Position numbers and translations under genes: made by a program | The notes under the pieces: model-generated | The model's database searches: none | Seen by the model: only the letters and a program-made list of their open reading frames with translations | What the model was told of the DNA's origin: nothing | Shown here: in pieces, positions 24,291 to 32,438 of the stretch | Position numbering within the stretch: position 1 is the first letter of the stretch | Layout of the letters: every line of letters begins with the position of its first letter | NCBI RefSeq assembly: GCF_016862795.1 | Contig: NZ_BONQ01000016.1 | Span: forward strand, 1 to 64,000 | Direction of reading: 5' to 3' | Origin: Dactylosporangium siamense | Lineage (GTDB): Bacteria; Actinomycetota; Actinomycetes; Mycobacteriales; Micromonosporaceae | Length of the DNA stretch: 64,000 nt

Positions 24291-24783
24291 GGTCCGACGG
24301 TAGGCGTTTTTCCGGCGGTACTGTTTCGCCGATCGTTCGCCGTTCGCGAACCCAGGCGGGTGAACGCAGGAAATCTGGTGTGTCGGACCTAGATTTTCGC
24401 GGCGTGGCAGCGTAGCGTTTCAGGGGTCAAGAGAGACAGCAAACCACGCTGACGCATTCCGCCCCCTCCGAGGGCGAAGGGACAGAGCCGCGCGACTGGC
24501 AGCGACTCCGTTCGGCACGGATAGTGAAATCGACGAGAGGAAGGGGAGGGCTCACACCGTTGGATCGCCCGCTGTCGGCCGTTGCACCTGGTCGAGCGAG
24601 CACCGCAGTGTCCATCGAACGAGAGGTGGTCTTCGGTCTGGTCGATGCGATCCCCACGTCCCGCGCTGAACGTGGCGTCCGATGTGGACATGACAATCCG
24701 GCACTTGTGCTGGTAGATGGTGTTTAGACCCAAAACCCTGGGCCCCGGCGCACAAGCGCCGGGGCCCTCGACGCGGAGGTGAC
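24291..24783 (+). other. Non-coding region with structured segments upstream of a MerR-like gene
   Basis: This 490-bp stretch is less GC-rich and shows no coding pattern; the longest plus-strand frame has only about half G/C at third positions, against over 90 percent in neighbouring genes. It contains GTTCGCGAAC (24342-24351), a hairpin AAATCTGGT (24371-24379) with ACC-t-AGATTT (24387-24396), a C-rich hairpin CGCCC-CCTCCGA-GGGCG near 24460-24477, and ends in a very stable stem at 24740-24767. A small RNA or a long regulatory leader is possible. I do not recognise a known RNA family. Confidence 0.5.
24740..24767 (+). terminator. Strong hairpin (terminator or attenuator) before MerR-like gene
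   Basis: GGGCCCCGGCGC (24740-24751) and GCGCCGGGGCCC (24756-24767) form a perfect 12-bp stem with an ACAA loop. It ends 8 nt before the GGAGGTGA ribosome binding site of the next gene, so it either ends an upstream transcript or acts as an attenuator in the leader. Confidence 0.8.
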
Positions 24784-25098
24784 GTGGCACAGGAAGACCA
24801 CCCCTTGGACGACGACGATTTCCCCGCCTACACCATGGGCCGGGCAGCCGCGATCATCGGCGTCTCGCACGACTTTCTCCGCCGGCTCGGTGAGCTCAAG
24901 CTGTTCACCCCGCTGCGCTCGCCCGGCGGGCACCGGCGGTATTCCAGGCACCAGCTGCGGCTCGCGATCCGGGCCCGGGAGCTGTGCGACCGCGGCACCC
25001 CCCTCGACGCCGCCTGCCGCATCATCAGCCTCGAGGACCAGCTGGAGGAGGCCCTGCGCATCAACCGGGAGCGGGAGCGGCTGACGGAGATCGACTAA
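24784..25098 (+). CDS. Small MerR-like DNA-binding protein
   Basis: 104 aa from GTG 24784, with GGAGGTGA just upstream (short 4-nt spacing from GGAGG). The segment FPAYTMGRAAAIIGVSHDFL, followed by RRLGELKLFTPLRSPGGHRRYS, is a MerR-type winged helix in which the sequence reads from HTH through the GGHRRYS wing. The tail ISLEDQLEEALRINRERERL is a short coiled coil for dimerisation. There is no effector domain, as in BldC-like proteins. Small regulators of this type are common in actinomycetes. The strong leader hairpin suggests post-initiation control. Confidence 0.88.
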   Translation: MAQEDHPLDDDDFPAYTMGRAAAIIGVSHDFLRRLGELKLFTPLRSPGGHRRYSRHQLRLAIRARELCDRGTPLDAACRIISLEDQLEEALRINRERERLTEID

Positions 25099-25108
25099 GG
25101 TCGACCGC

Positions 25109-26209
25109 ATGCGTGTGCTGTTCGTGTCCGCGCCGCTGCTGGGCCACGTGCTTCCACTCGTCCCGCTCGCCGAGGCGTTCCGGCGGGCCGGGCACGAGGT
25201 GCTCGTCGCCACCGCCGCCGACGCGCTCACCGCCGGGCGGGCGGTGAAACTGCCCGTCGCCGACGTCGCGCCGGGCTTCTCCTTCGGCCGGACCGCCCGG
25301 CGGATGATGCTGCGCCACCCGTTGATCGCCCGTGCGGAGCTGGCCGGCACCGCCGGAACCCGCGGCGTCGCGCTGCTGTTCGGCGCCGTCAACGAGCGGC
25401 TCGTCGACGGCGTGGCGGCGGTCACCGACCGGTTCCGCCCCGACCTCGTGGTCCACGAGCCCCTCGCGGTCGCCGGCGCGGTCGCCGCCGCCCGGCGCGG
25501 CATCCCCGCCGTCCGCCACGAGAACAACCTCTTCGACGGCGCCGTCCTCGCGGCCGTGACGGCCGGCCCGGCGCTGCGCCGGCACCGCGTCGAGGCCCTG
25601 CCCGAGCCGCTCACCGCCGTGCAGATCGCGCCGCCCGAGCTGGTCGGTGAGCGCACCGGCACGCCGATGCGGCACCTGCCCGGCACGGTCGGCGGGACCG
25701 CCACGCCCTTCCCCGTGCGGGAGGGGCGGCCGCGGATCGCGGTGTCGCGCAGCACCGTCGACGGCCCCGGCAGCGGCGGCCTCATGCGCGCCGTCGTGGC
25801 CGTCGCCGGCGAGGTCGACGCCGACATCCTGCTCGTCCGGCCCGAGCGGGGCCTGCCGGCCGACCTGCCACGCAACGTGTTCACCGCCGGCTGGGTGCCC
25901 CTCGACGCGCTGCTGCCGACCGTCGGCGCCGTCGTGCACCACGGCGGCGCCGGCACCGTCCTCGGCGCGCTCGCCGCCGGCGTCCCCCAGCTCGTCGTCC
26001 CCGGCCCCGGCGACCGCCGCCACAACGCCGGCGTGGTGGAGCGCTCCGGCGCCGGCTGGGCGATGTCCGCCACCGCGATCACCGCCGACCAGCTGCACCG
26101 GCTGCTGTCCGACTACGGCCTGCGGATGACGGCCGGCCGCTTCCGCGCGAGCATCGCCGCCCGCCCCCACCCGGACTCGGTCGCCGCCCAGCTGGCCGCC
26201 ATCGGGTAG
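25109..26209 (+). CDS. UGT/MGT-family glycosyltransferase (GT1-like)
   Basis: 366 aa. N-terminal acceptor domain LFVSAPLLGHVLPLVPLAEA with the GHxxP feature of the family; C-terminal nucleotide-sugar domain with FTAGWVPLDALLPTVGAVVH followed by HGGAGTVLGALAAGVPQLVV, the HGG-T signature that holds the donor diphosphate. These enzymes glycosylate natural products, lipids or xenobiotics in the cytoplasm. No biosynthetic cluster surrounds it, so the acceptor is unknown. It starts 10 bp after the MerR-like gene, so the two may be co-transcribed. TAAGGT 7 nt before the ATG also allows an own leaderless promoter. A 7-bp GC hairpin follows at 26214-26230. Confidence 0.88.
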   Translation: MRVLFVSAPLLGHVLPLVPLAEAFRRAGHEVLVATAADALTAGRAVKLPVADVAPGFSFGRTARRMMLRHPLIARAELAGTAGTRGVALLFGAVNERLVDGVAAVTDRFRPDLVVHEPLAVAGAVAAARRGIPAVRHENNLFDGAVLAAVTAGPALRRHRVEALPEPLTAVQIAPPELVGERTGTPMRHLPGTVGGTATPFPVREGRPRIAVSRSTVDGPGSGGLMRAVVAVAGEVDADILLVRPERGLPADLPRNVFTAGWVPLDALLPTVGAVVHHGGAGTVLGALAAGVPQLVVPGPGDRRHNAGVVERSGAGWAMSATAITADQLHRLLSDYGLRMTAGRFRASIAARPHPDSVAAQLAAIG

Positions 26210-26213
26210 CCGG

Positions 26214-26230
26214 CCCGGCGCGTCGCCGGG
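26214..26230 (+). terminator. Short GC hairpin after glycosyltransferase gene
   Basis: CCCGGCG (26214-26220) and CGCCGGG (26224-26230) pair around a CGT loop, 5 bp after the stop codon. Confidence 0.6.
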
Positions 26231-26373
26231 AGCGGATTGCCCCGCACCGGAACCTGCCGCCGGGTTCCTGGGGGAGAACGCGACCCCAGCTCGCGGCTTT
26301 CGATCGTCGGGAAGGTCCGGCCGGGGGTGGTGCATCAGGGGCGGTCGATCGGGGCGGGGCGTACGCTGCGGAC

Positions 26374-28659
26374 GTGGACCGGCTCGCCATCGACCTCGGC
26401 ACCTCGAACACGGTCGCGGTGCTGCGCGGCGCGGACGGCCGGGTCCGGCCGGTGCTGTTCGACGGCCGGGAGCAGCTGCCGTCGGCGGTCCACGCCGGCA
26501 CCGGCGGCGTCCTGGTCGCCGGGCTCGACGCGGAACGGCTCGCCCGGGCGGATCCGGCGGCGTTCGAACCCAACCCGAAGCGGCGGATCGACGACGGCAC
26601 GGTGCTGCTCGGCGCTTACACCGTCGACGTCGCCGACGCGCTCGCCGCCGTGCTGACCGCGGTCGCCGACCACGCCGGCGTCGCCCGTCCCGCCGGGCGC
26701 GGCACCCTGGCCACCTCCGTGGACGGTGCCGCCGCCTCGTTCGCGGCGCCGGGCTCGGGTTTCGCGGCGCCGGGCTCGGGTTTTGCGGTGCCGGGCTCTG
26801 CGGTGCCGGGTTCGGGAGCTGTGGTGCCGGGCTCGGGCTCGGCGGTGCCTGGTCCGGGAGCCGTGGTGCCGGGTTCGGGTGCTGTGGTGCCTGGTTCGGA
26901 GGCCGTGGTGTTGACCGTTCCGGCCGGGTGGGGAGCGCCGCGGCGTGCGGTGCTTGCCGACGCGGCCGCGCGGGCCGGGCTCGGCGTGGTCGAGTTGGTC
27001 AGCGAGCCCGTCGCCGCGGCCGCGTACTTCACCGGTGTGCACGGCCACGCGGTCCCGCCCGGTAGCGCGGTGCTCGTCGTCGACCTGGGTGCCGGCACCG
27101 CCGATCTGGCTGTGGTCCGCGACGGGCAGGTCGTGGCGCAGGGCGGCCTCGACGTCGGCGGCCTCGACGTGGACGCCGCGCTGGTCGGTGTCCTCGGCGA
27201 CCTGGTCGGCGCGACGGCCCCCGACGTGTGGCACCGGCTGGCCGCACCGGTCACCGCCGCGGACCGCCGGGACCGGCTCCTGCTGTGGCAGGAGGTCAGG
27301 GCGGCCAAGGAGAGCCTCTCGCGGCTCAGCGTGGCGCCGGTGCACGTGCCGGGCTGCCCCTCCGATCCGCACCTGACCCGCGAGGAGCTCGAGGGCGTCG
27401 CCGCGCCGCTGCTGGCACCGGTCGCCGACCTCGCCGCCACCCTGACCGCCGCCGCCCTCAGCGCCACCCCGAGCACCGCCGCCCTCAGCACCGCCGCCCT
27501 CAGCGCCGCCACTCCGAGTACCGCCCAGACCCCGAGCACCACCACCCAGACCGCGAGCGCTACCACCCAGCCCCCGAGCGCCGCCGCTCAGACCGTGAGT
27601 GCCGCCGCCCTGAACGGCCCGGCGAGCACCACCATCCAACCCCCGAGCGCCGCCGCTCAGGCCATGAGCGCCGCAGCGGTGAACGGTCCCTCGAGCGCCG
27701 CCACCCAAACCCCGAGCGCCGCCGCTCAGACCGTGAGCGCCGCAGCGGTGAACGGTCCCGCGAGCGCCGCCGCTCAGACCGTGAGCGCCGCAGCGGTGAA
27801 CGGTCCCGCGAGCGCCGCCGCCCAGACCGTGAGCGCCGCCGCCCTGAACGGCCTCGCGACCGCCGGCGACGGGGAGCTCGCCGCGGTGTTCCTGGTCGGT
27901 GGTGGCAGCCGGCTGCCGTTGCTCGCCCGGCTCCTGCACGCCCGGCTCGGGGTCGCGCCCACCACCGTCGAACGCCCGGAGACCGTCGTCGCCGAAGGTG
28001 CGCTGCACGCCGCGCCGGCCGGGCCGCCGGCCACGGAGCCCGCCGCACCGCCCGCGGGCGTGCCGGAGCCCGCGGCCCCGCGCACCCCGCTGCGCCGGCG
28101 GTGGCGGAGCCCGGCGACGGCGCTGCTGGTGCTGCTGTGCTTCGCGTTGCCGTTCGCGACCGTGTCCTGCGGGCTGCCCAGCGGCTACGGCCGGGCGAAG
28201 ACCGGCGGGTCGACCCAGTACACGGGGTTCGACCTCGCGACCGGCGGCGCCCCGGACGTCGGCCCGGCCGACCAGGTCCTCCCGGCGGGGGAGCAGCGCG
28301 AGGACCGGCTCGCCCCGCAGCCGGCGTACGTCGCCGCGCTGCTCCTGCTCGCCGCCGTCGTCGCCGCGGCCGGCCTCGGCAGCGACCGCCGCCGCCGGAC
28401 GGTGACCGCCGGGCTCGCCGTCCTGGCCGCGCTCACGCTCGCCGCCGGGCAGGCCGCCGTCACCGACCGGCTCGCCGCCGCCGTGCTCGCGCAGAGCCGC
28501 CCGCCGGACGGCAAGACCGTCGACGACGTGATCGGCACCGGCACCGGCTTCTGGCTGTCGGTCACGCTCCTGACCCTGCTCGCCCTCGCCAACCTCGCCG
28601 CCCGCCGTGCTCCGGAAAAAGCCCAGGTCAGGAGAAGCGGCCGCCGAACGGGTGGATGA
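26374..28659 (+). CDS. Hsp70-like ATPase with repeat insertions and C-terminal membrane helices
   Basis: 761 aa from GTG 26374 (TACGCT 6 nt upstream; leaderless-type start). Actin/Hsp70 ATPase motifs are AIDLGTSNTVAVLRG (phosphate 1, residues 5-19), LVVDLGAGTADLAVV (phosphate 2, about 231-245) and VFLVGGGSRLPLLARLL (adenosine, about 505-521). Two low-complexity expansions interrupt the ATPase: GSGAVVP-type repeats at about 122-178 and a 16-residue repeat rich in SAAAQTVSAAAVNGP at about 361-496. The substrate-binding domain of DnaK is absent. Instead about four membrane helices follow (from SPATALLVLLCFALPFATV on). Probably a membrane-tethered Hsp70-like signalling or chaperone-like protein. 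The 3' end overlaps the convergent GAP1 gene by 32 bp. Confidence 0.87.
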   Translation: MDRLAIDLGTSNTVAVLRGADGRVRPVLFDGREQLPSAVHAGTGGVLVAGLDAERLARADPAAFEPNPKRRIDDGTVLLGAYTVDVADALAAVLTAVADHAGVARPAGRGTLATSVDGAAASFAAPGSGFAAPGSGFAVPGSAVPGSGAVVPGSGSAVPGPGAVVPGSGAVVPGSEAVVLTVPAGWGAPRRAVLADAAARAGLGVVELVSEPVAAAAYFTGVHGHAVPPGSAVLVVDLGAGTADLAVVRDGQVVAQGGLDVGGLDVDAALVGVLGDLVGATAPDVWHRLAAPVTAADRRDRLLLWQEVRAAKESLSRLSVAPVHVPGCPSDPHLTREELEGVAAPLLAPVADLAATLTAAALSATPSTAALSTAALSAATPSTAQTPSTTTQTASATTQPPSAAAQTVSAAALNGPASTTIQPPSAAAQAMSAAAVNGPSSAATQTPSAAAQTVSAAAVNGPASAAAQTVSAAAVNGPASAAAQTVSAAALNGLATAGDGELAAVFLVGGGSRLPLLARLLHARLGVAPTTVERPETVVAEGALHAAPAGPPATEPAAPPAGVPEPAAPRTPLRRRWRSPATALLVLLCFALPFATVSCGLPSGYGRAKTGGSTQYTGFDLATGGAPDVGPADQVLPAGEQREDRLAPQPAYVAALLLLAAVVAAAGLGSDRRRRTVTAGLAVLAALTLAAGQAAVTDRLAAAVLAQSRPPDGKTVDDVIGTGTGFWLSVTLLTLLALANLAARRAPEKAQVRRSGRRTGG
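26737..26905 (+). repeat. In-frame minisatellite 1 in the Hsp70-like gene
   Basis: Degenerate units encoding PGSGFAAPGSGFAV and PGSGAVV-type repeats are inserted between the first and second nucleotide-binding motifs. Purine/pyrimidine usage (GGTTCGGG, GCTGTGGTG) is less GC3-biased than the flanks, indicating recent slippage growth. Confidence 0.8.
27455..27860 (+). repeat. In-frame minisatellite 2 (48-bp unit) in the Hsp70-like gene
   Basis: A unit of 48 bp encoding ASAAAQTVSAAAVNGP is repeated several times with shortened and diverged copies before it. The last copies (about 27710-27855) are nearly identical, showing recent expansion. It lies between ATPase subdomains, in a position expected to be a surface loop. 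Confidence 0.85.
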
Positions 28660-30928
28660 GGCGGTTCATCCGGCGGTGTGACCGGATGTGGTCCAGGTAG
28701 CCGTCCCACGACGCGGACCACACCGGGCCGAACGCCGCGATGAGGTGCCCGACCCGCAGCAGCTGCCGGCCCGACGCGCGGGTCACCCAGCGCAGCACCG
28801 GCTCGGTCAGCACCGGCCGCAGACCGGGGCGCCCGGCGTCGTGCATCAGGTGGAACGCGACCGCCGCGTGCCGCTCGTCGCCCGCCTTGCGCAGCAGGTC
28901 GCTGAGCAGCGCGACGCAGTGCTCGACGATGCCCGGGTGCCGGCGCAGCACCGCGAGCAGCTCCCGGGGCGGGGCGCTGCGGGCCAGGGCCGCGACCACG
29001 CCACCGGCGTGCAGGCGCACCAGGCGGGCCGGCAGCTCCTCGATCTCGTGCAGCAGCGCGACGGTCGGGCCCGGTCCACCGGCCGGCCCGGCGATCAGCC
29101 GCTGCACCACGGTGCGCAGCACCCGGTCGTCGGCGAGCAGCTGGAACAGCAGGCGGTGCCGGGGCACGAGACGGGCGTCGACGAGCAGGTGCCCGATCTC
29201 CACGTCCTCGTCGATGAGCGGCGCGTCGCCGACGAGGCGGCCGACGAGACCGTCCAGGACCGCCGGCGGCAGCACGATCCCGTCGGGCGCGAGGCTGCGG
29301 ACCAGTCGCAGCTCGGCGGCGGTCGGCAGGGCGAGGGCCCACAGCGCTGCCGCGGTCGACAGGAACCGGTCGGGGTCGCCGGCCGCCGCGGTCAGCTGCC
29401 GCTCGACGAGACCGGCCCGGTCCTCGCCGTGCAGGACCGCGCCGGCCAGGACCGCCTCGGCGAGCGGTGGCTCCAGGGAGTCGATCCGGGGCAGCAGCCA
29501 CCGCCACCAGCCGGCGCCGACGTCGCGGCGCCGCCCCGGGACGGCCTTGACCCGGCGGGTCAGCTCGTCGACGAGCGCCTGCGCCAGCCGGTCGCCGCAC
29601 GGCCAGCGGTCCGGGTCGTAGCCGGCGCGTGGGTGGTCGGCCCAGAACTCGACGAGGTCGCGTCCCCGGTCGGCCAGGTCGGACAGCTGGACGTCCAGGC
29701 CGAAGCGGGACGCGACCCGCAGCAGCGCCTCGTAGCCCTCCGGCGCCGGCCCGGCGTTGAGGGCGGCGAGCACGATCCGCCTGGCCGTGCCGGCGTCCGC
29801 GGCCGTCCACTCGCCGGCGGGCAGGGCGGGCAGCGGCCGGTCGCGGACCTCGGCACGCAGCGCGGCGGCGTCGGCCTCGCCGCGCACGAGCGCCAGCCTG
29901 ATCGCGGCCGCAGACCCGGGGACGCCGGCCGCGTCGAGCAGCTCCAGGACCGGCAGCGGCCACGCCGTGACCGACCCGGTGAACGTCGCGGCGACGGGCG
30001 CGGCGTACCGGTCGCGCAGGTCCGCGGGCCCGCCGCGCAGCCACCCGGCCACCGCCTCGGCGTGGCGCAGGTCCGGCTCGCGGTGCAGGACGGCGGCGAG
30101 GCCGAGCGCGGTGGCCGCCTCCGGTTCCGGCAGGCCGCACGCGGCGGCGACGTCGAGGGCGGCGACGACCTCGCCCGGGTCCTGCTCGAGGAACAGCCCG
30201 ACCCACCGCAGCGCGTGCGCGGAGGGAGGCGCGTCGGGGAACGCGCCGGTCCGCAGGTCGAACACGCCGGGGCCGGTGACCGCGGCGGCGTCGTCCGGGT
30301 GCACGCCGACGACCGGCACGCCCGCGGTCGCGGGATCACCGGCGAAGATCTTGAAACCGAGGGCGATGGCCGCCGCGCGGGGCAGCAGCAGCGTCCCGGC
30401 GGCCAGCCACTCGACGATCCGCGGGACCTCCGCGCCGACAAGCACCACACGGGCCCCGTCCGGCGCCCCGTCCAGGGCTCGTTCCAGTGCGCGTTCCAGG
30501 GCCGACACCAGCGCCAGCAGCATCGCGCCGCCGCCGGGCTGGTTGAGCACGCACTCCCGGACCCGGGACGGGGTCAGCGTGGTCGTCAGCGAGTCGCGCG
30601 CCACCGGGTCGCCGGCGGCCGAGTCCCAGAACGGCGCGCCGAACAGCTGGGCCGGGCGCAGCGGCCCGTAGTCGGCGGGATCCGCGGTGACGATGCCGTG
30701 GGTGACGTGGCTGCCCCCGTCGGTGTACCGGCCGACCGTGGTCGCATACGAGCCGTCGGCGGCCAGGTGCCCGAACGACGCCGGCGGCGGGCCACCGCCG
30801 GCCGGTGCCGGCGGCTCGTACAGCAGGAACGTGCGCACGACCGGTGCCGGCGCGGCCCGCCGCCCGGTGTGGATACGGGTCTCGATCCGGGGTGTGCCCG
30901 TCGCCGTGGGCCGCTCGTCGTCGTGCAT
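28628..30928 (-). CDS. GTPase-associated protein 1 (GAP1)-like protein
   Basis: 766 aa, ATG 30928 after GGGGAG. The N-terminal 110 residues (VRTFLLYEPPAPAGGGPP, HVTHGIVTADPADYGPLRPA followed by QLFGAPFWDSAAG) match the layout of the GAP1-N domain. The next part (VVLVGAEVPRIVEWLAAGTL, RAAAIALGFKIFAGDP) resembles GAP1-M, and the long helical remainder, with repeated L-rich helices, would be GAP1-C. GAP1 proteins were described computationally as partners of TRAFAC-type GTPases in NTP-dependent conflict systems. No GTPase gene is found nearby here, so it may be an orphan or act with a distant partner. The 3' end overlaps the Hsp70-like gene. Confidence 0.68.
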   Translation of the reverse strand: MHDDERPTATGTPRIETRIHTGRRAAPAPVVRTFLLYEPPAPAGGGPPPASFGHLAADGSYATTVGRYTDGGSHVTHGIVTADPADYGPLRPAQLFGAPFWDSAAGDPVARDSLTTTLTPSRVRECVLNQPGGGAMLLALVSALERALERALDGAPDGARVVLVGAEVPRIVEWLAAGTLLLPRAAAIALGFKIFAGDPATAGVPVVGVHPDDAAAVTGPGVFDLRTGAFPDAPPSAHALRWVGLFLEQDPGEVVAALDVAAACGLPEPEAATALGLAAVLHREPDLRHAEAVAGWLRGGPADLRDRYAAPVAATFTGSVTAWPLPVLELLDAAGVPGSAAAIRLALVRGEADAAALRAEVRDRPLPALPAGEWTAADAGTARRIVLAALNAGPAPEGYEALLRVASRFGLDVQLSDLADRGRDLVEFWADHPRAGYDPDRWPCGDRLAQALVDELTRRVKAVPGRRRDVGAGWWRWLLPRIDSLEPPLAEAVLAGAVLHGEDRAGLVERQLTAAAGDPDRFLSTAAALWALALPTAAELRLVRSLAPDGIVLPPAVLDGLVGRLVGDAPLIDEDVEIGHLLVDARLVPRHRLLFQLLADDRVLRTVVQRLIAGPAGGPGPTVALLHEIEELPARLVRLHAGGVVAALARSAPPRELLAVLRRHPGIVEHCVALLSDLLRKAGDERHAAVAFHLMHDAGRPGLRPVLTEPVLRWVTRASGRQLLRVGHLIAAFGPVWSASWDGYLDHIRSHRRMNRLIHPFGGRFS

Positions 30929-31009
30929 CGCCGCTCCCCATCCTGGCCGGACCGTGTCCGGCGCTCTCTGACGGACCGGTCGCCGCGGAGCGGGATGGGT
31001 GGCGGGGGT

Positions 31010-32011
31010 CTACCGGTCTTCGACGACGGCGAGGACCGCGACCACGATCCGGGAGATCCGGTCCTGGTCGCGCAGGAGCCGCCCGACGTGCTCGCCCGTG
31101 GCGTCGCTGACGTGCTGCGTCCCGTCCATCGCGAGCCCGGCGCCGTCGCCGAACGCGACGTTGATGACCTCGGCGACCACGGTGCGCGGGTCCTCCCCGG
31201 CGAGCAGGCGGGTCCGCATCGCGGTCATCGCCAGGTGGGCCAGCTCCCGCATGTACAGGTCGTCGCGCTCGCCGACGTCGAGCAGGTCCAGGGCGGGGGC
31301 CAGGGTGCCCGGGCTCTCCGGCGCGAAGCGGGGGACCGGCACGTGCTTGTGGCCGAGCGGGCCTTCGACGTAGCGCTCGTACCACTCCCGCTTCGCCCGC
31401 ATGACCCGCAGGACCGCCTCGATGTCGTGGCGGACGTCGACGTCGGCGGCCGGGTCCCAGTCGCCGGTGAAGCGGCAGCGCAGCGCGGTCCAGCTGTCGA
31501 CCGGCCACACCTGGGAGCCCGCGGTCGCGGGGTTGCCCACCCAGTTGAGCATCTGCACGGCGAGGTGGACCAGCCAGCGGTCGCCGCCGAGCCCGTCGAC
31601 GAGCCACTTCGGCGCGCGCGGCCGCTGCAGGGCGCCGATCTCGCCGCGGCGGCGGCGGTGCCCGTTGACGGTCGCGGAGTTGATCAGGCCGCAGATCCAG
31701 GCGTCGAGGTTGTCGATGGGGGCGGTCGCGCGACGGACGACGTCGTGGACGACCGCCTCGACGTCGTCATGGAAGCGGTCCAGGCAGTCGTCGGCGAGGT
31801 GCCGCACTGACACGGCGCAGGCCGGGTGGCCGCGGCGGCGCTCCAGCCCCTGGGTCAGCCCGGTGTAGACGACCGGGTACACCACCGAATAGGCACCACC
31901 GGTCAGTCGCAGCCGCTGCGGTTCGTCGGCGTTGGCGACGGTCGTCGCGAGCGTCCCGAGCCTGGCCAGGCCGCGAACCTCATCGGCCGCCGTCGGACTG
32001 CGTCGAGGCAT
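31010..32011 (-). CDS. Uncharacterised protein with sigma-70 region 2-like N-terminus
   Basis: 333 aa, ATG 32011 after AAAGGGAA. Residues about 70-135 (DDCLDRFHDDVEAVVHDVVR, IDNLDAWICGLINSATVNGH followed by RRRRGEIG) resemble the region 2 helices of ECF sigma factors, where an 'AW...N...RRRR' segment contacts the -10 element. No clear region 4 is seen; the C-terminal half (VRHDIEAVLRVMRAKREWYE, then helical to the end) is unknown. It lies 80 bp upstream of the GAP1 gene on the same strand and may be co-transcribed with it. The sigma-like reading is an inference of moderate strength. Confidence 0.55.
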   Translation of the reverse strand: MPRRSPTAADEVRGLARLGTLATTVANADEPQRLRLTGGAYSVVYPVVYTGLTQGLERRRGHPACAVSVRHLADDCLDRFHDDVEAVVHDVVRRATAPIDNLDAWICGLINSATVNGHRRRRGEIGALQRPRAPKWLVDGLGGDRWLVHLAVQMLNWVGNPATAGSQVWPVDSWTALRCRFTGDWDPAADVDVRHDIEAVLRVMRAKREWYERYVEGPLGHKHVPVPRFAPESPGTLAPALDLLDVGERDDLYMRELAHLAMTAMRTRLLAGEDPRTVVAEVINVAFGDGAGLAMDGTQHVSDATGEHVGRLLRDQDRISRIVVAVLAVVEDR

Positions 32012-32438
32012 GACGATTCCCTTTCGACAATGTTCTGCGGCTGCGTGAAGCGGCTGCGTGACGCGGGCACGGATGATGCGTCGAATCGCCTTAGTTGAAC
32101 GCTCACGTCAGTCTGGCATCGCAGAATCCGGAGGGCACGGCACTATCCGGCGAATTGCGGGTCGATCGTACTGACGTGGATCAACTTTCCGGGTCGAGTC
32201 CCACGTCGATCCGGTACGCGACGGTCGTGGGAATGGGCCGGGCGACCCGTTTCGGAAACGGCGGGGCGGTGGCATCGTCCGTCAGATACCGCACGGGTCG
32301 TGTGTCCACGCCCCGTGCGTCCCAGCGTGGAGGTCGACGTCATGCGCAGTCCCACCCGGCCGGACAGCCCTGGCATCGCCGCGGGGCGGCTCCCGGCGAC
32401 GGTCGACCGTCCGGGCGCGGGTCTGGGAGCATAGGCGC
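32012..32438. other. Divergent promoter region, no gene seen
   Basis: 427 bp between the divergent sigma-like gene and a small plus-strand gene. The first 80 bp are AT-richer (TTCGACAATGTTC, TTAGTTGAACGC) and probably carry the promoters. No open frame has coding character, and no strong hairpin was found. Confidence 0.5.

Noticed and set aside
24340-24370. GGGTGAACGCAGG segment reminiscent of a c-di-AMP (ydaO) riboswitch
   Set aside because: Only a short match; the remaining conserved ydaO core could not be laid out, and the distance to the next gene is too long.
24524-24727. 67-codon plus-strand frame in the 24.3-24.8 kb region
   Set aside because: Third-position GC is only about half, far below local genes; no known motif. 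A TTG start after GGGGAGG at 24559 is conceivable, so it is left as part of the unexplained region rather than called.
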